From the NCBI RefSeq assembly GCF_964656455.1, contig NC_135726.1, forward strand, positions 1,250,001 through 1,314,000: a stretch of DNA of 64,000 nt. Direction: 5' to 3'. The notes under the pieces are model-generated. The model did not search any database. It was not told where the DNA came from and saw only the letters and a list, made by a program, of their open reading frames with translations. The DNA comes from Halichoerus grypus. Taxonomy: Eukaryota; Chordata; Mammalia; Carnivora; Phocidae. Position 1 is the first letter of the stretch; each line of letters starts with the position of its first letter. Position numbers and translations under genes: made by a program. Shown here piece by piece: positions 35,346 through 45,660 of this stretch.

Positions 35346-35988
35346 GATCAGCTGAAGGAGGCGGCTTTATCCAGACAGACGTGGAGATGGCACCTAGTCC
35401 CATCTGGGCGCCGACTGTCACAAGTGGCAGCCGGGCCGGGGAAGGCAGGGAGCCGGGAGCCCCTCCCCCTCCCCCACCGGCCAACGGCGCTCAGCTGGGT
35501 CCCAACATTGGCTGGGCACGCACTGTGTGACCTGGTACAGTTCTGGGCGCCCGGAGACAGCAGAGACCCTGCCCTCGGGGCACCGCATCCTCTCGGCAAG
35601 CTGGGGCCCATCTGATGAGGATGGAACTGAGGCTCACGCGCCCAGAGTTAGAGCGGGGCAGCCGGGGCAGACTCCCAGCTGTAGCGGGGCGCCTTGAATC
35701 CGCCCCCGTGCCCCCAGAGGTTCAGCCCTCAGGCCGGGGGCACCGTTCCTTCCACACCGTTCCATCCTCCTCTGCTGCAGCTTTTCTGAGCGGAGGCCCG
35801 AGCCTTCCCCTCCCCAGCCGGGCCCCCGGACACTGCCTGGGTGCAGAGGCCTGGGAGGCACAGGCTGGGCGGGCTGAGGTTCACGGCCGGCCCTGGGGGC
35901 CAGGAGAGGCAGAGACGGCCAAGGGCTCCCCTCCAGGGCCCCCACCATCCCCACCCTCCTCCCTACCTTCTTTTTCAAAAACATAATT

Positions 35989-36239
35989 TATCTGTGTATT
36001 ATCAAGAAATCCAGACACTTTAATCAGTGAGCTATGAAGTCAGAATTTCCATTCTTATCTGCGGGAGGAGTGGAAACGGAGGAGATAGGCGGCGGGAACG
36101 GATCGCTGGTAGGGAATGTTAATGGGCGGAGAGGCTGGGCTATTGGCCACGGAGACGCCGTATCTCCCCCATTATCAAGGCCGTATCTCACCAACCATCT
36201 CAGCGCGGTAATGGGGCCAGTTCAACTTTCCGAGTTATC
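35989..36239. promoter_or_regulatory. Dense GATA-motif block, intron 1
   Basis: Eight GATA cores in 251 bp: 35,989 (AGATAA), 36,000 (TGATAA), 36,056 (AGATAAG), 36,084 (AGATAG), 36,161 and 36,184 (AGATAC), 36,173 (TGATAA) and 36,236 (TGATAA). Six fit WGATAR. From base composition, about one WGATAR per 1.5 kb would be expected. The block also has a CATAATTTATC AT-rich edge and a TATTGGCCA element. It is one of the strongest enhancer candidates in the window. Confidence 0.55.
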
Positions 36240-38439
36240 ACAGGAGCTGAAACCTGCGCCCGCCAGAGGCCGGGCCGGCAGACAGTTCCGGGCGGACTGG
36301 GCTTCGGCCGGCAAAGCCAGGAGGGGTGGGGGGGACAGCCGTCCTGGCTGGGGTCCCCCCGAGGGCCTGGGTGCCCCCCGACCATCAAGGCCACCACACT
36401 GAATGTCGGGAGTCCCTCTGTTCTCCAGGAAAATGTTTGGTTTGGGCAGAGCCGGGCATGGGCATGTTGCACAGGAGGGGAAACTGAGGCAGGAAGCCAG
36501 CTGAGGGTCCCAGGGCTCCCGGGCCCTCCTGAGCTGTGCCAGGCCCATGAGGTGAGAGAGTGTGGTGTGAGGGCATGGCAGGTGGGGGGAGGGGGGATGG
36601 GAACACCACGCCCTCCTACCTGGTGGCCCTTTCTTGGGGGTTTTTCCAGGCCCTAAGCCCCAGGAGCAGGAAACATCAGTAACAAAGACAGCAGGGTGAG
36701 GACACCCTTGTAGGCTCTGCCCCTGCAGGTCCTGAGTGTGAGGCTTGGCTTTGTAGCCCCTTGGCAGCCTGGGGTACACTCAATGCACCCCTCAAATGTG
36801 AAAGGGCCTCCCACCGCCCTCAGCCCTCCTGCGTGGGACACCCCATGGGGGCCAGAGCCCATAAGCGGAACACTTTTGTTCATTCAAAGGAAGGGACCCC
36901 AAATCCACTCATTCCAACCCTGTGAGGACTTAGTGCTCCCACTTTAATGCTCAGAGGGGCATCTGAGGTGTGGAGTAAGAGTCTCCCCTGAGGCCCGTCC
37001 ACTGCATGGAGCGCCCATCGGACTCCGAGGGCTCCAGGAACTGCCCCGGCTATAGACCGGGCCGACCGGGGCTCTGGTCCTTCTCCTGCAGCCACCTGGG
37101 CCCAGAGAGGGGAAGGGACTCGCCCAAGGTAACACGGCCGGGGAGAAACAGCCTGGTCACCACAGCTGGCCACTGCCCGGAACCACAGGAAGGCCTCAGT
37201 TTCCTGGACTTGAGCATGGGTGTTGCCAGGCTGGCTGAGAGCCAGGAGAGCTCGACCCCTGGAAACCACCTCTGTAGCCATCCTCTCCCCCTCCCCCTCC
37301 CCCAGGTTGGGGAGCTCGGGCTGCACTCCTCCGTCTGAAAACCCACTGAGCCTCAGTTTCCTGGGCTAATCACTGAGCGTCCCTCAAAAGTGGCTGCAGG
37401 AAGGGCATGAGCAAGTGTCTGTAGGTTCTGGGCACACAGCAGGGGCTTAGTAAGTACTTGGGTGGCGCCTGCTGCACTGACCCAGCAAGGCCTGGCGAGC
37501 CCGGGGTTGATGGCAGGATGAGCCAGGGGCCCCAGACAAGCTGGGTCTGGATGGGAGGAGGCCACGCAGAGTCCTGTGGCTGCCCGAGGCTCTGAGCAAA
37601 GGCCTTCTCTTGGGTCTCAAGCGTCGGAGCACCTGATGCCTGGGCAGCCCCGAGCCCTCCCTGGGGGCTGAGAATCCAGCAGAGCCCAGGACAGATCCCC
37701 CACTGCCTGCGAGGCCCGTCCCCAGGGGAAAGCCCACCGCAGGACAGAGCCGTGACCACCTGGCCTGGGCACTCTTCCCCTCCTGCTCTCTGGGTCTGAC
37801 TTGCAGGGTGGAGGCTTGATGGAGAAAAGGGAAATTGAGGCAGGTGGCCTGTGACAGGTGTAGGCACCCAGGGCAGACTGGGAAAGCTGGAGGGCCTGAG
37901 TCAGACACCAAGAGGAACTGGCTGGAAGCAGGCCCAGGGGGACAGGACAGGACAGATGACCCTCTGTACTCTTCACTTTAACTCTGTCAGACAAGCCCAA
38001 GGGCACCCCAGCTCTGGCCCGGGCTGCACCTCTCTACCAGGTCTCGGCCTCCCCACCCTGAGCCGTCGGCATCGATGTTCCACTTTATGGGGGAAACTGA
38101 GGCTCAGCTACTTGCAGGAGGCCTGGGCACCCTCCGAGCCCAGCCTGGCATCCCCATAACATCCCCGTCTTGCAAAGGTGAAGACTGAGCCTCGGGAAGG
38201 CAGGGAAACTTGTGTGTCTCTGCAGAGTCTTGTCCTTGACCCCAGGATCTGGCCTGTCCTTGGCTGTGGCCACCCACAGGGAAGCTCCTGGAGGCGCCCA
38301 CGAGCACAGCCCACACAGTGGTCACCCCTCCTTCCCAGGAAGCAGCATGCCTGCCTGTTCTGGGGGGCCTAGGACACACGCCCCCAGCCTGGGAGCTGCG
38401 GCAGGCCTTCTGCAGACCACCGCCTCAAACCTGTTTCTA

Positions 38440-38600
38440 TACTGCTCATGCGCTGTGTGACCCTGGTGTAGCCACCCACCCTCTCTGGTCCTCCACTTCT
38501 TTGTGTGTAAAACAGGTTGAGAACCCCAACCTTAGCAGGCGTCCAGGAGAATCACGGGAAGGGATGCCTGCAAAGCACTTAGCAGATGGGAGCTATCAGC
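38440..38600 (+). repeat. MIR
   Basis: GCGCTGTGTGACCCTGGTGTAG, GTGTGTAAAACAGGTTGAG and TGCAAAGCACTTAGCAGATGG in order. Confidence 0.7.
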
Positions 38601-38999
38601 TGCTGGCTGGCTGGGTCTCTGTCCCCATTGTAGCTCCTGGACTGAAGGAACCAGGAGCCCCCAGGCTGGTCTGAGCTCTGACCATGCTCGGGCTCCTGGA
38701 AGCGGTACCCCAGCACCCTCTCTCCTCTTCTAAAGCTGGGGAAAGCCAGGCTCTGGGAGTCCACGGCCTCTGGTCCAGGGGAGGCAGACAGGAGGGACAG
38801 GAGGTGGAAGGGAGGGGCTGGCTTATCTGCCTAAGCCAGCTCTGGCCCAAGGTCAGCTGCCACATTCCTGACCCAGCGGGGACACTGCCTTCTCCCAAAC
38901 AAGGGGCCTTGGGAGAGGGAGAAGGAGGGGAGGAGTGGGCTGGAGAGGTCCTGGGACAGGTGGCCTGGGGGGGCTGAGGCAGTGCGGTCCAGAGAAGTT

Positions 39000-39110
39000 C
39001 TGTCTACCCATCCTGCGGCCTCCGGCATGTCCCAGCCCCCCAGGGCCTCAGTTTTCTTACCTGGAAGATGGGTAAACCAATAATGCTGATGGTCATAATG
39101 GCAGGGAAGA
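39000..39110 (+). repeat. MIR fragment
   Basis: GGGCCTCAGTTTTCTTACCTGGAAGATGGGTAAACCAATAATGC, sense. Confidence 0.65.
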
Positions 39111-39769
39111 TCCTTGGGCAGGAAAAGGACTGAGGGGGTGTGGTGCATCAGGGTCCCCCTGCCCACAAGTCCCTTCAAAAACTATCACCCGAAGGTGGGA
39201 GCAGGGGGAGGCTGGAGACAGGACTCTGTGTGAAGTGTCCAGTCTTCCAGGCTTCTGGCAAAATCTCAGTAATGCAACCAGCAGCAACCAGGGCTGCCAC
39301 ATCCACCAAGGATGTGACCTTGGGACAGGACTGTACAGTTGGCACTTGGGATCTCACAGACCTCATAAAGACCCCAGGAAGGAGGTGCTGTTATTAAGCT
39401 CTTGCTTCGAAAGAGGGAACTGAGATGAGAGAAGTCATCTGTCCGCAGGGTCACGGTGAGGCCAGGACCCAAGGCCAAGCGGTGGCCCCCTCTGTGGTGG
39501 CCTCCCACTCTGGAGATGCGGGCAGCCCAGGCCTGGAGCATAAAGCCTCTGCTACCGGTGTGGGGACAGGGTGGGGATGGAAGCACTAGGGTCCCAGGGG
39601 GCAGGGTCTCTGTCCTCAGTCCGCCCACTGGCCACACGGGCAGCAGGCGTGGGTGGGAGCAACATGTCCTCCAGCAACAAACAGCTCGGGCTCCCCTCCC
39701 AAGCCGGGACCCTGGGTGTGTTCCAAATAGCACCCACAGTATCCCAGCCCTGCTTGGGCACTCGGCACA

Positions 39770-40030
39770 GCCACAGGAGCAGGCACCGTGTTATACCCAT
39801 TCTACAGATAAGAAACCGACTGGGAAGGAAAGAGACACTCACCAAAGCCACTCAGCCAGGAAGCTGAGCGGACGGGAGGCCAGAGTGGCAGTCTCAGATG
39901 ATGTGAATTTCCTTGGATTCTCATGGCTCAGGTGGCCAGCCACGTGGCCAGCAATGGCATCATCCCTATTTTGCAGATGGGTAAACCGAGGCTCACTCGG
40001 GAGGGCCTTGCCCATAGTCCTACATCCATT
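39770..40030 (-). repeat. Two MIR fragments
   Basis: About 39,770-39,900: TACCCATTCTACAGATAAGAAACCGACTGGG. About 39,950-40,030: CCCTATTTTGCAGATGGGTAAACCGAGGCTCACTCGGG. The AGATAA here belongs to the MIR core. Confidence 0.65.
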
Positions 40031-40069
40031 TCACACTGTGTATCCGTTAAGTCATTATGTGACAGAGTT

Positions 40070-40175
40070 CTGGAAAGCCCACTATGTGGGGACAGGACAG
40101 ATCCAGTCCCTACTCCCAGGCTGCAGAGATCTGAGCTGCCTGTGCAAAGGCCCTGGGGCCAGGACTAAAACAAGC
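40070..40175 (-). repeat. L2 fragment
   Basis: CTGCCTGTGCAAAGGCCCTGGGGCCAGGA is an antisense L2 signature. Confidence 0.45.
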
Positions 40176-40627
40176 CAGCGAAAAATCCTCCCCTCTTAGC
40201 TGGAACACAGCTGGGCCAGCCCTGGTGAGGGGCTCTGCCCGATGGGGGCTGCCTTCCCCCAGCCCCCACGTGCTCCTTTTCTCATAAGAACCCACGAAGT
40301 GCAACTTCACGGTAGCCGAGCCCTCACCTATGGGCATCTGTCTCCTCCTGCCACTGCTGAGGACACTGAGGCCCACAGGGGGCCAGGAGGTGCATGTGGA
40401 GACCAACTCCCTCTGCAGGTGTTACTGCGCCCACTTCTGGATCCCCCTTCACCCCAGGCCACTCCTGCTGAGCGGGGAGCAGTAGACAAGGCCCAGAGAG
40501 TAAACACGTGGCTGTGGCCTCAGTTTCCCCCTCTGTGAAATGGGAACAGGGACCCTGGGGCATCTCCAGGGGTATGGTGGCTGGGTGGGCAGGAGCCTAG
40601 CCAGGGCCCGAGGTCCCTGGGCTTGGC

Positions 40628-40770
40628 GATACCAATCAGCGGGCAACAGCTGCCTCCAGGAGGAGGCCCGTCGATGGCAGATAGGCCGGCTGGGAGTATT
40701 ATTCACGAGTCCGTCAAGCCCCAGGAACGTCTGGTTGGCATAGAAACAGGAGATAAGGGGTACAATTAAT
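40628..40770. promoter_or_regulatory. Small GATA/CCAAT block, intron 1
   Basis: GATA cores at 40,628 (CGATAC), 40,680 (AGATAG) and 40,752 (AGATAAG), a CCAAT at 40,632, and an AT-rich ACAATTAATGG tail. It is less dense than the other blocks and is kept as a weak candidate. Confidence 0.3.
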
Positions 40771-41129
40771 GGCATCACATTCCCTCCTCCTTTCTTCCCC
40801 AACTGACCCATTTAAATCCCTGGCGGGTCTGGTGCCATGCTGGGCTCCCAGTGACCTCCAGGGAGGGGCTGGCTGGGCAGGCAGGGCTCGGCCAGGGCTC
40901 AGGTCCCCGGGCAGGGCTGGCTTCAGTCTCCCCAGGGAGCACCCCTGCGCGGCAGCGGCTCAGCAAGGAGGCTCTGGGAGACTCGGCAAGGGCTGGGCTG
41001 GAGAAGGACCCCACAGCATCTCCGCTCCCAAAGGCCCATTTCACAGATGTGGAGACTGAAGGCAGATAAGCCTGGGGGCGGGAGACAAGAGGAAGGCAGA
41101 GTGATGCTCACAGGCTGGCTGGTTCAGGG

Positions 41130-41325
41130 TGCGGGGCCGGCTGCCTGCGTTCCACCTCTGGCCCCGCCACTTCTTTGGGGGAGAAACTTAAGCAATCTGT
41201 GCTCAGTTTCCCCAGATGTAAAGGTGATAAGAATAGGACCTATTTTAAGTTAGTATGTGGCCTGGCACAGAGTAATCTCTGTAAGTATAAGCTGCTGTTA
41301 ATATTATTACTGTCCAGTGCATGAA
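41130..41325 (+). repeat. MIR, near full length
   Basis: CCACCTCTGGCCCCGCCACTTC, GTGCTCAGTTTCCCCAGATGTAAAGGTGATAAGAATAGGACC and GGCCTGGCACAGAGTAATCTCTG. The TGATAAG at 41,226 is MIR-derived. Confidence 0.8.
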
Positions 41326-42479
41326 TGAGCTGCGTGTTTTTCCTGAGGCCCAGGAGTGCAGGAAAACCAAGAACCATCTAGAGCCAGGGTGGAAGCCAAC
41401 CTCAGGGGTGACAGCTGGGCTCCAGGGTCCACCTGGCCCATTCAAGTCCAGGTTCAGAGCTGGGGGCCCGTGAGGAAGGCCCTCCTGGCCTCTCAGCCCT
41501 TCATCCCCTGGGCTCACCACAGATCGGTCCCCATGTTCCCAGGGCTCTGAGGCGGGGGCAAGGGCAGCAGAAGGGGACAGGACTTGCGTCCCTGCTGACC
41601 CTGGGATAGCAAGCACTGTCACACCTGTCTTTCACGGAGGGGAAACTGAGGCCATGGAAGGCAAGTGAAATGCCCATGGTGGCTCGGCACCAGGATCAGC
41701 CAGGTGGCCAGATCCCCCTCTCTCTTCACCCTCTGCCATCCCAGTGAGGTACGGCACGGTGAGGGGCCCCGGGGGGCCATGCCAACTCCCACGTGCCTCC
41801 CGTACTTGGGAGGAGACTGTGCCCGGCTCTGCTCTGCGCAGACAATCCCTCTTACGTTCCTGAAAACCTCCTCCCCGTCCTGGGCCTCAGCCGGCTCTCG
41901 CACACTGGCCCTCACCAGAAAGCCCTGGCAGCGCCATAGGTGGGTGCCGAACCGCTGGCGAGAGCACAGGGTGAGTCTGAAGCACGGAGTGAATTAGTCA
42001 TCCTGGCCACCAATAATTTGTTTAATCAAACTGGGAGAATGTGTGAACAACATCCTCCCAAAAGATGGAGTGGCTGCTGGAGGGGGATGGGCGGGGCAAG
42101 TCCCCAGCTTCTGCTGGAAGCCCCCACCCAGCTGGCCTGGGTTTCCACTAGGTATCTAGCCCCATGGTCCCTGAGGGGCTTCCCCCTGCCAAGTGGCCCC
42201 CTTGACATCACCAGTCTGACCTGGGGGCTGATTCCCGTCAGCCTGGCCCAGCCTCCTCACCTCCCACAGGCATCCTTCCCTAGCCTCCCTTGCCTCTGAG
42301 CCCTTCACATCCCCGACAACAGCCAGGAATCATCATCCCATTTTTCAGAGTTGGAAACTGAGGCTGGCCCATTGTCCCTGGAGGTACCTCCACGGCGGGC
42401 CTACTGCTGACCTCGATGCAGGTACCCCTTCTGGGACGTGTCCCTGACTGGACTTCCACCTATCACCCCCCACCTAAGA

Positions 42480-42545
42480 CAGGGCTGGGACCCAGTGCAT
42501 GCATACAGCAAGTGCTCAATAAAGACTTGCTGAGTGAATCAAGGC
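42480..42545 (+). repeat. L2 3' tail
   Basis: CAGCAAGTGCTCAATAAAGACTTGCTGAGTGAATCAAGG. Confidence 0.55.
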
Positions 42546-42929
42546 AGGTCTTCCATCCTGATCTGGGGGACCTGCTTGGAAAGACCATCAGCACACTGGC
42601 TTCCTCCCTCTCCCCCCAAACTCAGCCCTGGAAACGGAAACCACCTTGATTTTTTTCAACAAAACTCTAAGCAGCCTACACCTAAAACTTGCCAGGAACG
42701 CACACCAACCCCAGCACCATTCAGGGGGAAAACACGCTCTCTCCTGAAGGTGACAACCCCCCCTCGGGCTATCTCACACCATCTCCTAGGAATGGGACGG
42801 CTGTCCCCTCCCCTCGCCCCGGAGCTCTGGGCCAGCGCAGAGTCACTTTCCTTTCATTTTGACGGACTGTACCACCCGCAGGGGAGGATCAACTTCTTGG
42901 CAATTAAGTATGTTTGGGAAGAAAACTCG

Positions 42930-44420
42930 CCTAGACGACCCGGCGCAGACGCCCGCTCCCCCTGCCCCCGCTCTGGCCCGGGTCCGAGGCCCCCACTCCC
43001 CCAGCCACGACTCCCCCGCGCTGTTGTTGCTTCTAACCGGGCGGGCCTGGTGGCCATAGATAAGGCGTCTTATCGCTCTTGGCGATCGCCATCCGGCCGA
43101 CTGGCCCTGCGCTTATCGCAGCTCACATCGACCCGGGCGGGAGGAAAGCTCGGATGGCCGGGGGTCCCGAGCTGGGCTCTGCCCCGCGCTCCCAGCCAGC
43201 GCGGCCCGGCCTATCGTCTCGGCCATCTGGCCGGCCAAGGCCGCGCTCCTGCCTCGCCCTCCCCCGCTCCCACGTTTGAAGTTAATAAATGGAAGCGCCT
43301 ATCGCCTCCACCATCGGTTGCGCGCCTTATCAGCACGGCACATCTATCTCTGCGTGGAACAAAAGGCGCACAGAGGCGCGGGCAGCTGCGCCCCGGCTCT
43401 GGTGAGGGCGCAGGGGGCGGTGGCCCCAAGCGCCCCCCCCCCCCCACACCCGCGGCCTGGTCGCAGGTGAGGCTAGCGGGGCGGGCGCACAGCTGCGAGG
43501 GCCGCACGCACCGCCGCGGGCAGAGGGAGGGCGGGCGGGCGCCGCCGCTTGGTGACAATCAGAGTTCGCATCTTAACGCGCCAAGATCTGCCAGAGGGAG
43601 GAGGCGCCGGGGGTGGGGGGGGGCAGGGAGGGTGCTCGGTGCCGCCTGCCGCGCCCCGGCCCCTGCCCGGATCCTGGCCGCGCGAGGGTCAGCAGCGGGG
43701 GCTCGTCTGCGTGCCCTATGCGGTCCCTGTCCCCAAGGCGCACCGCTCGGCCGACCCTTCTGGGCCAGGGCGCTCGCCCTGCTCGAGGCCTTATCGGCGC
43801 TGTCGATCGGTTCCCAGCCTGAGATCTCCCTGCCCGCGCTATCTGTATTTCTCATCACGCTGAAACACATACACACGCACACACGAGAACAGACCGAACA
43901 GAGGCGCACAGGGGAGGAGGGGAAAAAGAAACCAGAGAACGAGCGCAGATCGGGACCTGTGGGTGGTTTTAATACTTAAGTTGACTCGATAAAGGCGACT
44001 TTCGGAAAACAGGTCCTGCTTGCACATTGGGGGAGTGGGTTACCGGAACCCAGATTCATGCTCGCGTTCCCCCTGTCCAGGACCTCGGGGGTAGACACTC
44101 CCCCCCAGGCGCGTGCACATGGGATCCTGGTGGCAGTGGTCGTGTGGCCAGCCCGGGTGCCTGGGGCTGGCAGAGCGCTGGAGGCCTCCCCTCTTCGCTT
44201 CCCATCCTGCCTGGCAGATGCGACCCCCGGAGGACACCCCGTACTCAGGCCCTGGCTGAGAGGCGCGAAGTTATTGGTGTGGGGTGGGGAGGGGCGCTTC
44301 CTGTACGCGCGCTCCCTCGCTCCTCGCGCAGCCGAGCGGCCCAGAGTGCGCGGCGCTTTTATCACCGGGCATTGGCAGTATGAACTCAGCGGCCGCGCGG
44401 TCCCCTGGGGAGTGGCCCGC
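42930..44420. other. Secondary CpG-rich region in intron 1
   Basis: CpG frequency is high through this stretch, though with more AT-rich interruptions than the promoter island. It contains the 43,059-43,348 GATA block plus further GATA cores at 43,792, 43,840, 43,988 and 44,360. It also has a run of about 14 C near 43,430. It may be a shore or extension of the promoter island or an intronic enhancer region. Confidence 0.5.
43059..43348. promoter_or_regulatory. GATA-motif block with GATA palindrome, intron 1
   Basis: Seven GATA cores in 290 bp, at 43,059, 43,071, 43,114, 43,212, 43,310, 43,328 and 43,345. The first two form the palindrome GATAAG-GCGT-CTTATC (43,059-43,074). The block is CpG-rich, so it does not look like decayed neutral DNA. 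It is a candidate enhancer about 2 kb into the gene. Confidence 0.5.
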
Positions 44421-44835
44421 GGGCCGGAATAGGCGAGAAACTTGGGACACGCGCAGAGGCGACCGTGACCTGGGGCCGAGTCCCCGGAAGCCCCTCTTCC
44501 CTGACTTGGAGTAGCCCCTCGGATAAGGGGGTGGGGGTTGCCTGCCTGCTACACGTGCGGCCTTGGCCGGGACAGAGAGTAAGGTCGGACCTCCAGGAGG
44601 CTGTCCCCAGGCAGGGAAGGCTCGAGTTGGAGACCCCAGCGACAGGGCGCGGGGATCTGAGCGGCTGGAGCCGAGCGCACGGGCTGCGGTGGCCGCCCCC
44701 ACCCCCCAGCCAGGCGGCGACTGGGCCAGCAGGAGAGGTGGTGGGCGCCGGCCGGTCCCCGCCACTTGGTCATGCATTTCCACGCGGCCCGGGTGCCCCC
44801 TCTCCCTCCCAGGTCTCTCTCTGTTTCTCCCTCTA

Positions 44836-44978
44836 GATACAAAGCCTGGGAGAGTCAACCGCGCGGCGAGATAAGATCACAATTTCAGCCCGTCCCGACA
44901 GAGCGATCTTATCAGGATGGGACTTGCAGAATGGAATATTTTAAACTTTATCTGAGCCCAGATCGGGGCCGCCTTATC
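44836..44978. promoter_or_regulatory. GATA-motif block in intron 1, 300-440 bp from exon 1
   Basis: Five GATA cores in 143 bp: 44,836 (AGATAC), 44,870 (AGATAAG), 44,910 (TGATAAG, reverse), 44,949 (AGATAAAG, reverse) and 44,975 (CGATAAG, reverse). It sits just inside intron 1 at the edge of the CpG island, with an AT-rich AATATTTTAAACTTTATC stretch that stands out from the GC-rich surroundings. It is a candidate promoter-proximal enhancer. Confidence 0.5.
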
Positions 44979-45276
44979 GCAGCACCATCTCGGGGATGCG
45001 GGGGAGGGGCAGGACGCAAGGTGGCCGCGCCCCCAGCCGCCCCGCTCCCGGCCCCCTGGGCGGACACCCCTCCGGGCCGGACCCCCGGTGCAGGGGCCGA
45101 GACGCGGGGGCCCGGCCGGCCGGCGGAGATTAGATTACTGCGCGCTTGGCGCACAGCGCGGGGGGCGCGGCGCGGGGTGAAGGTCGCGGGCGCCGCGAGC
45201 GCAGCCGGCCGGCCGTGTGGGGGCGGGCCAGTGGGGGCCGACGAGGGTCGGGGCGGGCGGGCAAAGTTTGACTCAC

Positions 45277-45316
45277 GCTTGATCTGCCGGGGGTTGCTCT
45301 GTTTCCTCCTGGACAT
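45277..45316 (-). CDS. ZFPM1: ZFPM1 (FOG1) coding exon 1, NuRD-binding N-terminus
   Basis: The ATG at 45,316 is followed by codons for MSRRKQSNPRQIK plus the first base of an Arg codon, then a consensus donor GTGAGT at 45,276. This is the conserved N-terminal motif of FOG1, shared in type with SALL and BCL11 proteins, which recruits the NuRD corepressor through RBBP4/7 and MTA subunits. FOG1 is a multi-zinc-finger cofactor of GATA1/2/3, essential for erythroid and megakaryocyte development. The start codon has a purine (G) at -3. The 40-nt coding part ends in phase 1 and joins exon 2 in frame. No ATG-initiated extension is seen, although the leader is open in this frame for at least 180 nt upstream. 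Confidence 0.95.
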
Positions 45317-45351
45317 GTCTCCGGCGCCGCGCGCCCTCCCGGCGGCCGCCT

Positions 45352-45411
45352 CTAGCCCCTGGAGGGCGGCGGCGGGCGGCGGGGGCGCGGCGGGGCCGCG
45401 GGGCGGCTCAT
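45352..45411 (-). CDS. Upstream ORF (19 codons) in the ZFPM1 5' leader
   Basis: An ATG at 45,411 opens a 19-codon Pro/Arg-rich frame that ends at TAG, 35 nt before the FOG1 ATG. It is in a different frame from the main ORF and does not overlap it. If transcription starts upstream of 45,411, it could reduce translation of FOG1 or allow reinitiation. The Arg/Pro-rich peptide is what high-GC sequence gives by chance, so a coding role is not implied. Confidence 0.35.
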   Translation of the reverse strand: MSRPAAPPRPRRPPPPSRG

Positions 45412-45660
45412 GCCCCCGGCCCCCGGGCTCCGCGGCCGCCCCGGCCCGCGCCCCAGCCCGCCGCGCCCGGCCCGGAGCCGCTGCGGAGGCCGGAGGCAAG
45501 GCCCTGCGCTGCGGGCGCGCCGACCGCCGGGGGCGGCGGGCGGCGGGCTGCTGCCGGCTCCTCGGCTCCCGCGCAGACGCCGCCGCCGCTCGGCTTTTCT
45601 CAATGGAACCTGCGAGCAGCGCGCGCCGAACCGGGCGGCCTCGGCCAGGGCGCTCCCGGC

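Larger units (their letters stand above)
18897..45276 (-). other. ZFPM1: ZFPM1 intron 1 (26.4 kb)
   Basis: It is bounded by GTGAGT at 45,276-45,271 and a CTGCAG acceptor ending at 18,897. It contains no supported exon of another gene. Contents are scattered MIR and L2 fragments, short simple repeats, a secondary CpG-rich block at 42,930-44,420, an internal CpG island near 29,100-29,420, and most of the GATA-motif blocks listed separately. Long frames on both strands are chance products of high GC content. Confidence 0.85.

Noticed and set aside
41226..41229. TGATAAG as part of a GATA block
   Set aside because: It is inside a MIR copy and isolated, so not counted as an independent element.
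42534..43979. Plus-strand open frame of 481 codons
   Set aside because: It crosses CpG-rich intron 1 DNA, has no domain, codon pattern or exon structure, and overlaps GATA-rich regulatory sequence. High GC removes stop codons.
44948..45499. Longer minus-strand frame containing the FOG1 N-terminus
   Set aside because: The apparent upstream start is TTG and the frame runs past the exon 1 donor into intron. The true coding part is 45,277-45,316. A non-ATG N-terminal extension cannot be excluded but has no support here.
45410..45499. ATG at 45,411 as the FOG1 start
   Set aside because: Although it reads MSR, it is in another frame and stops after 19 codons; the conserved MSRRKQSNPRQIK begins at 45,316.
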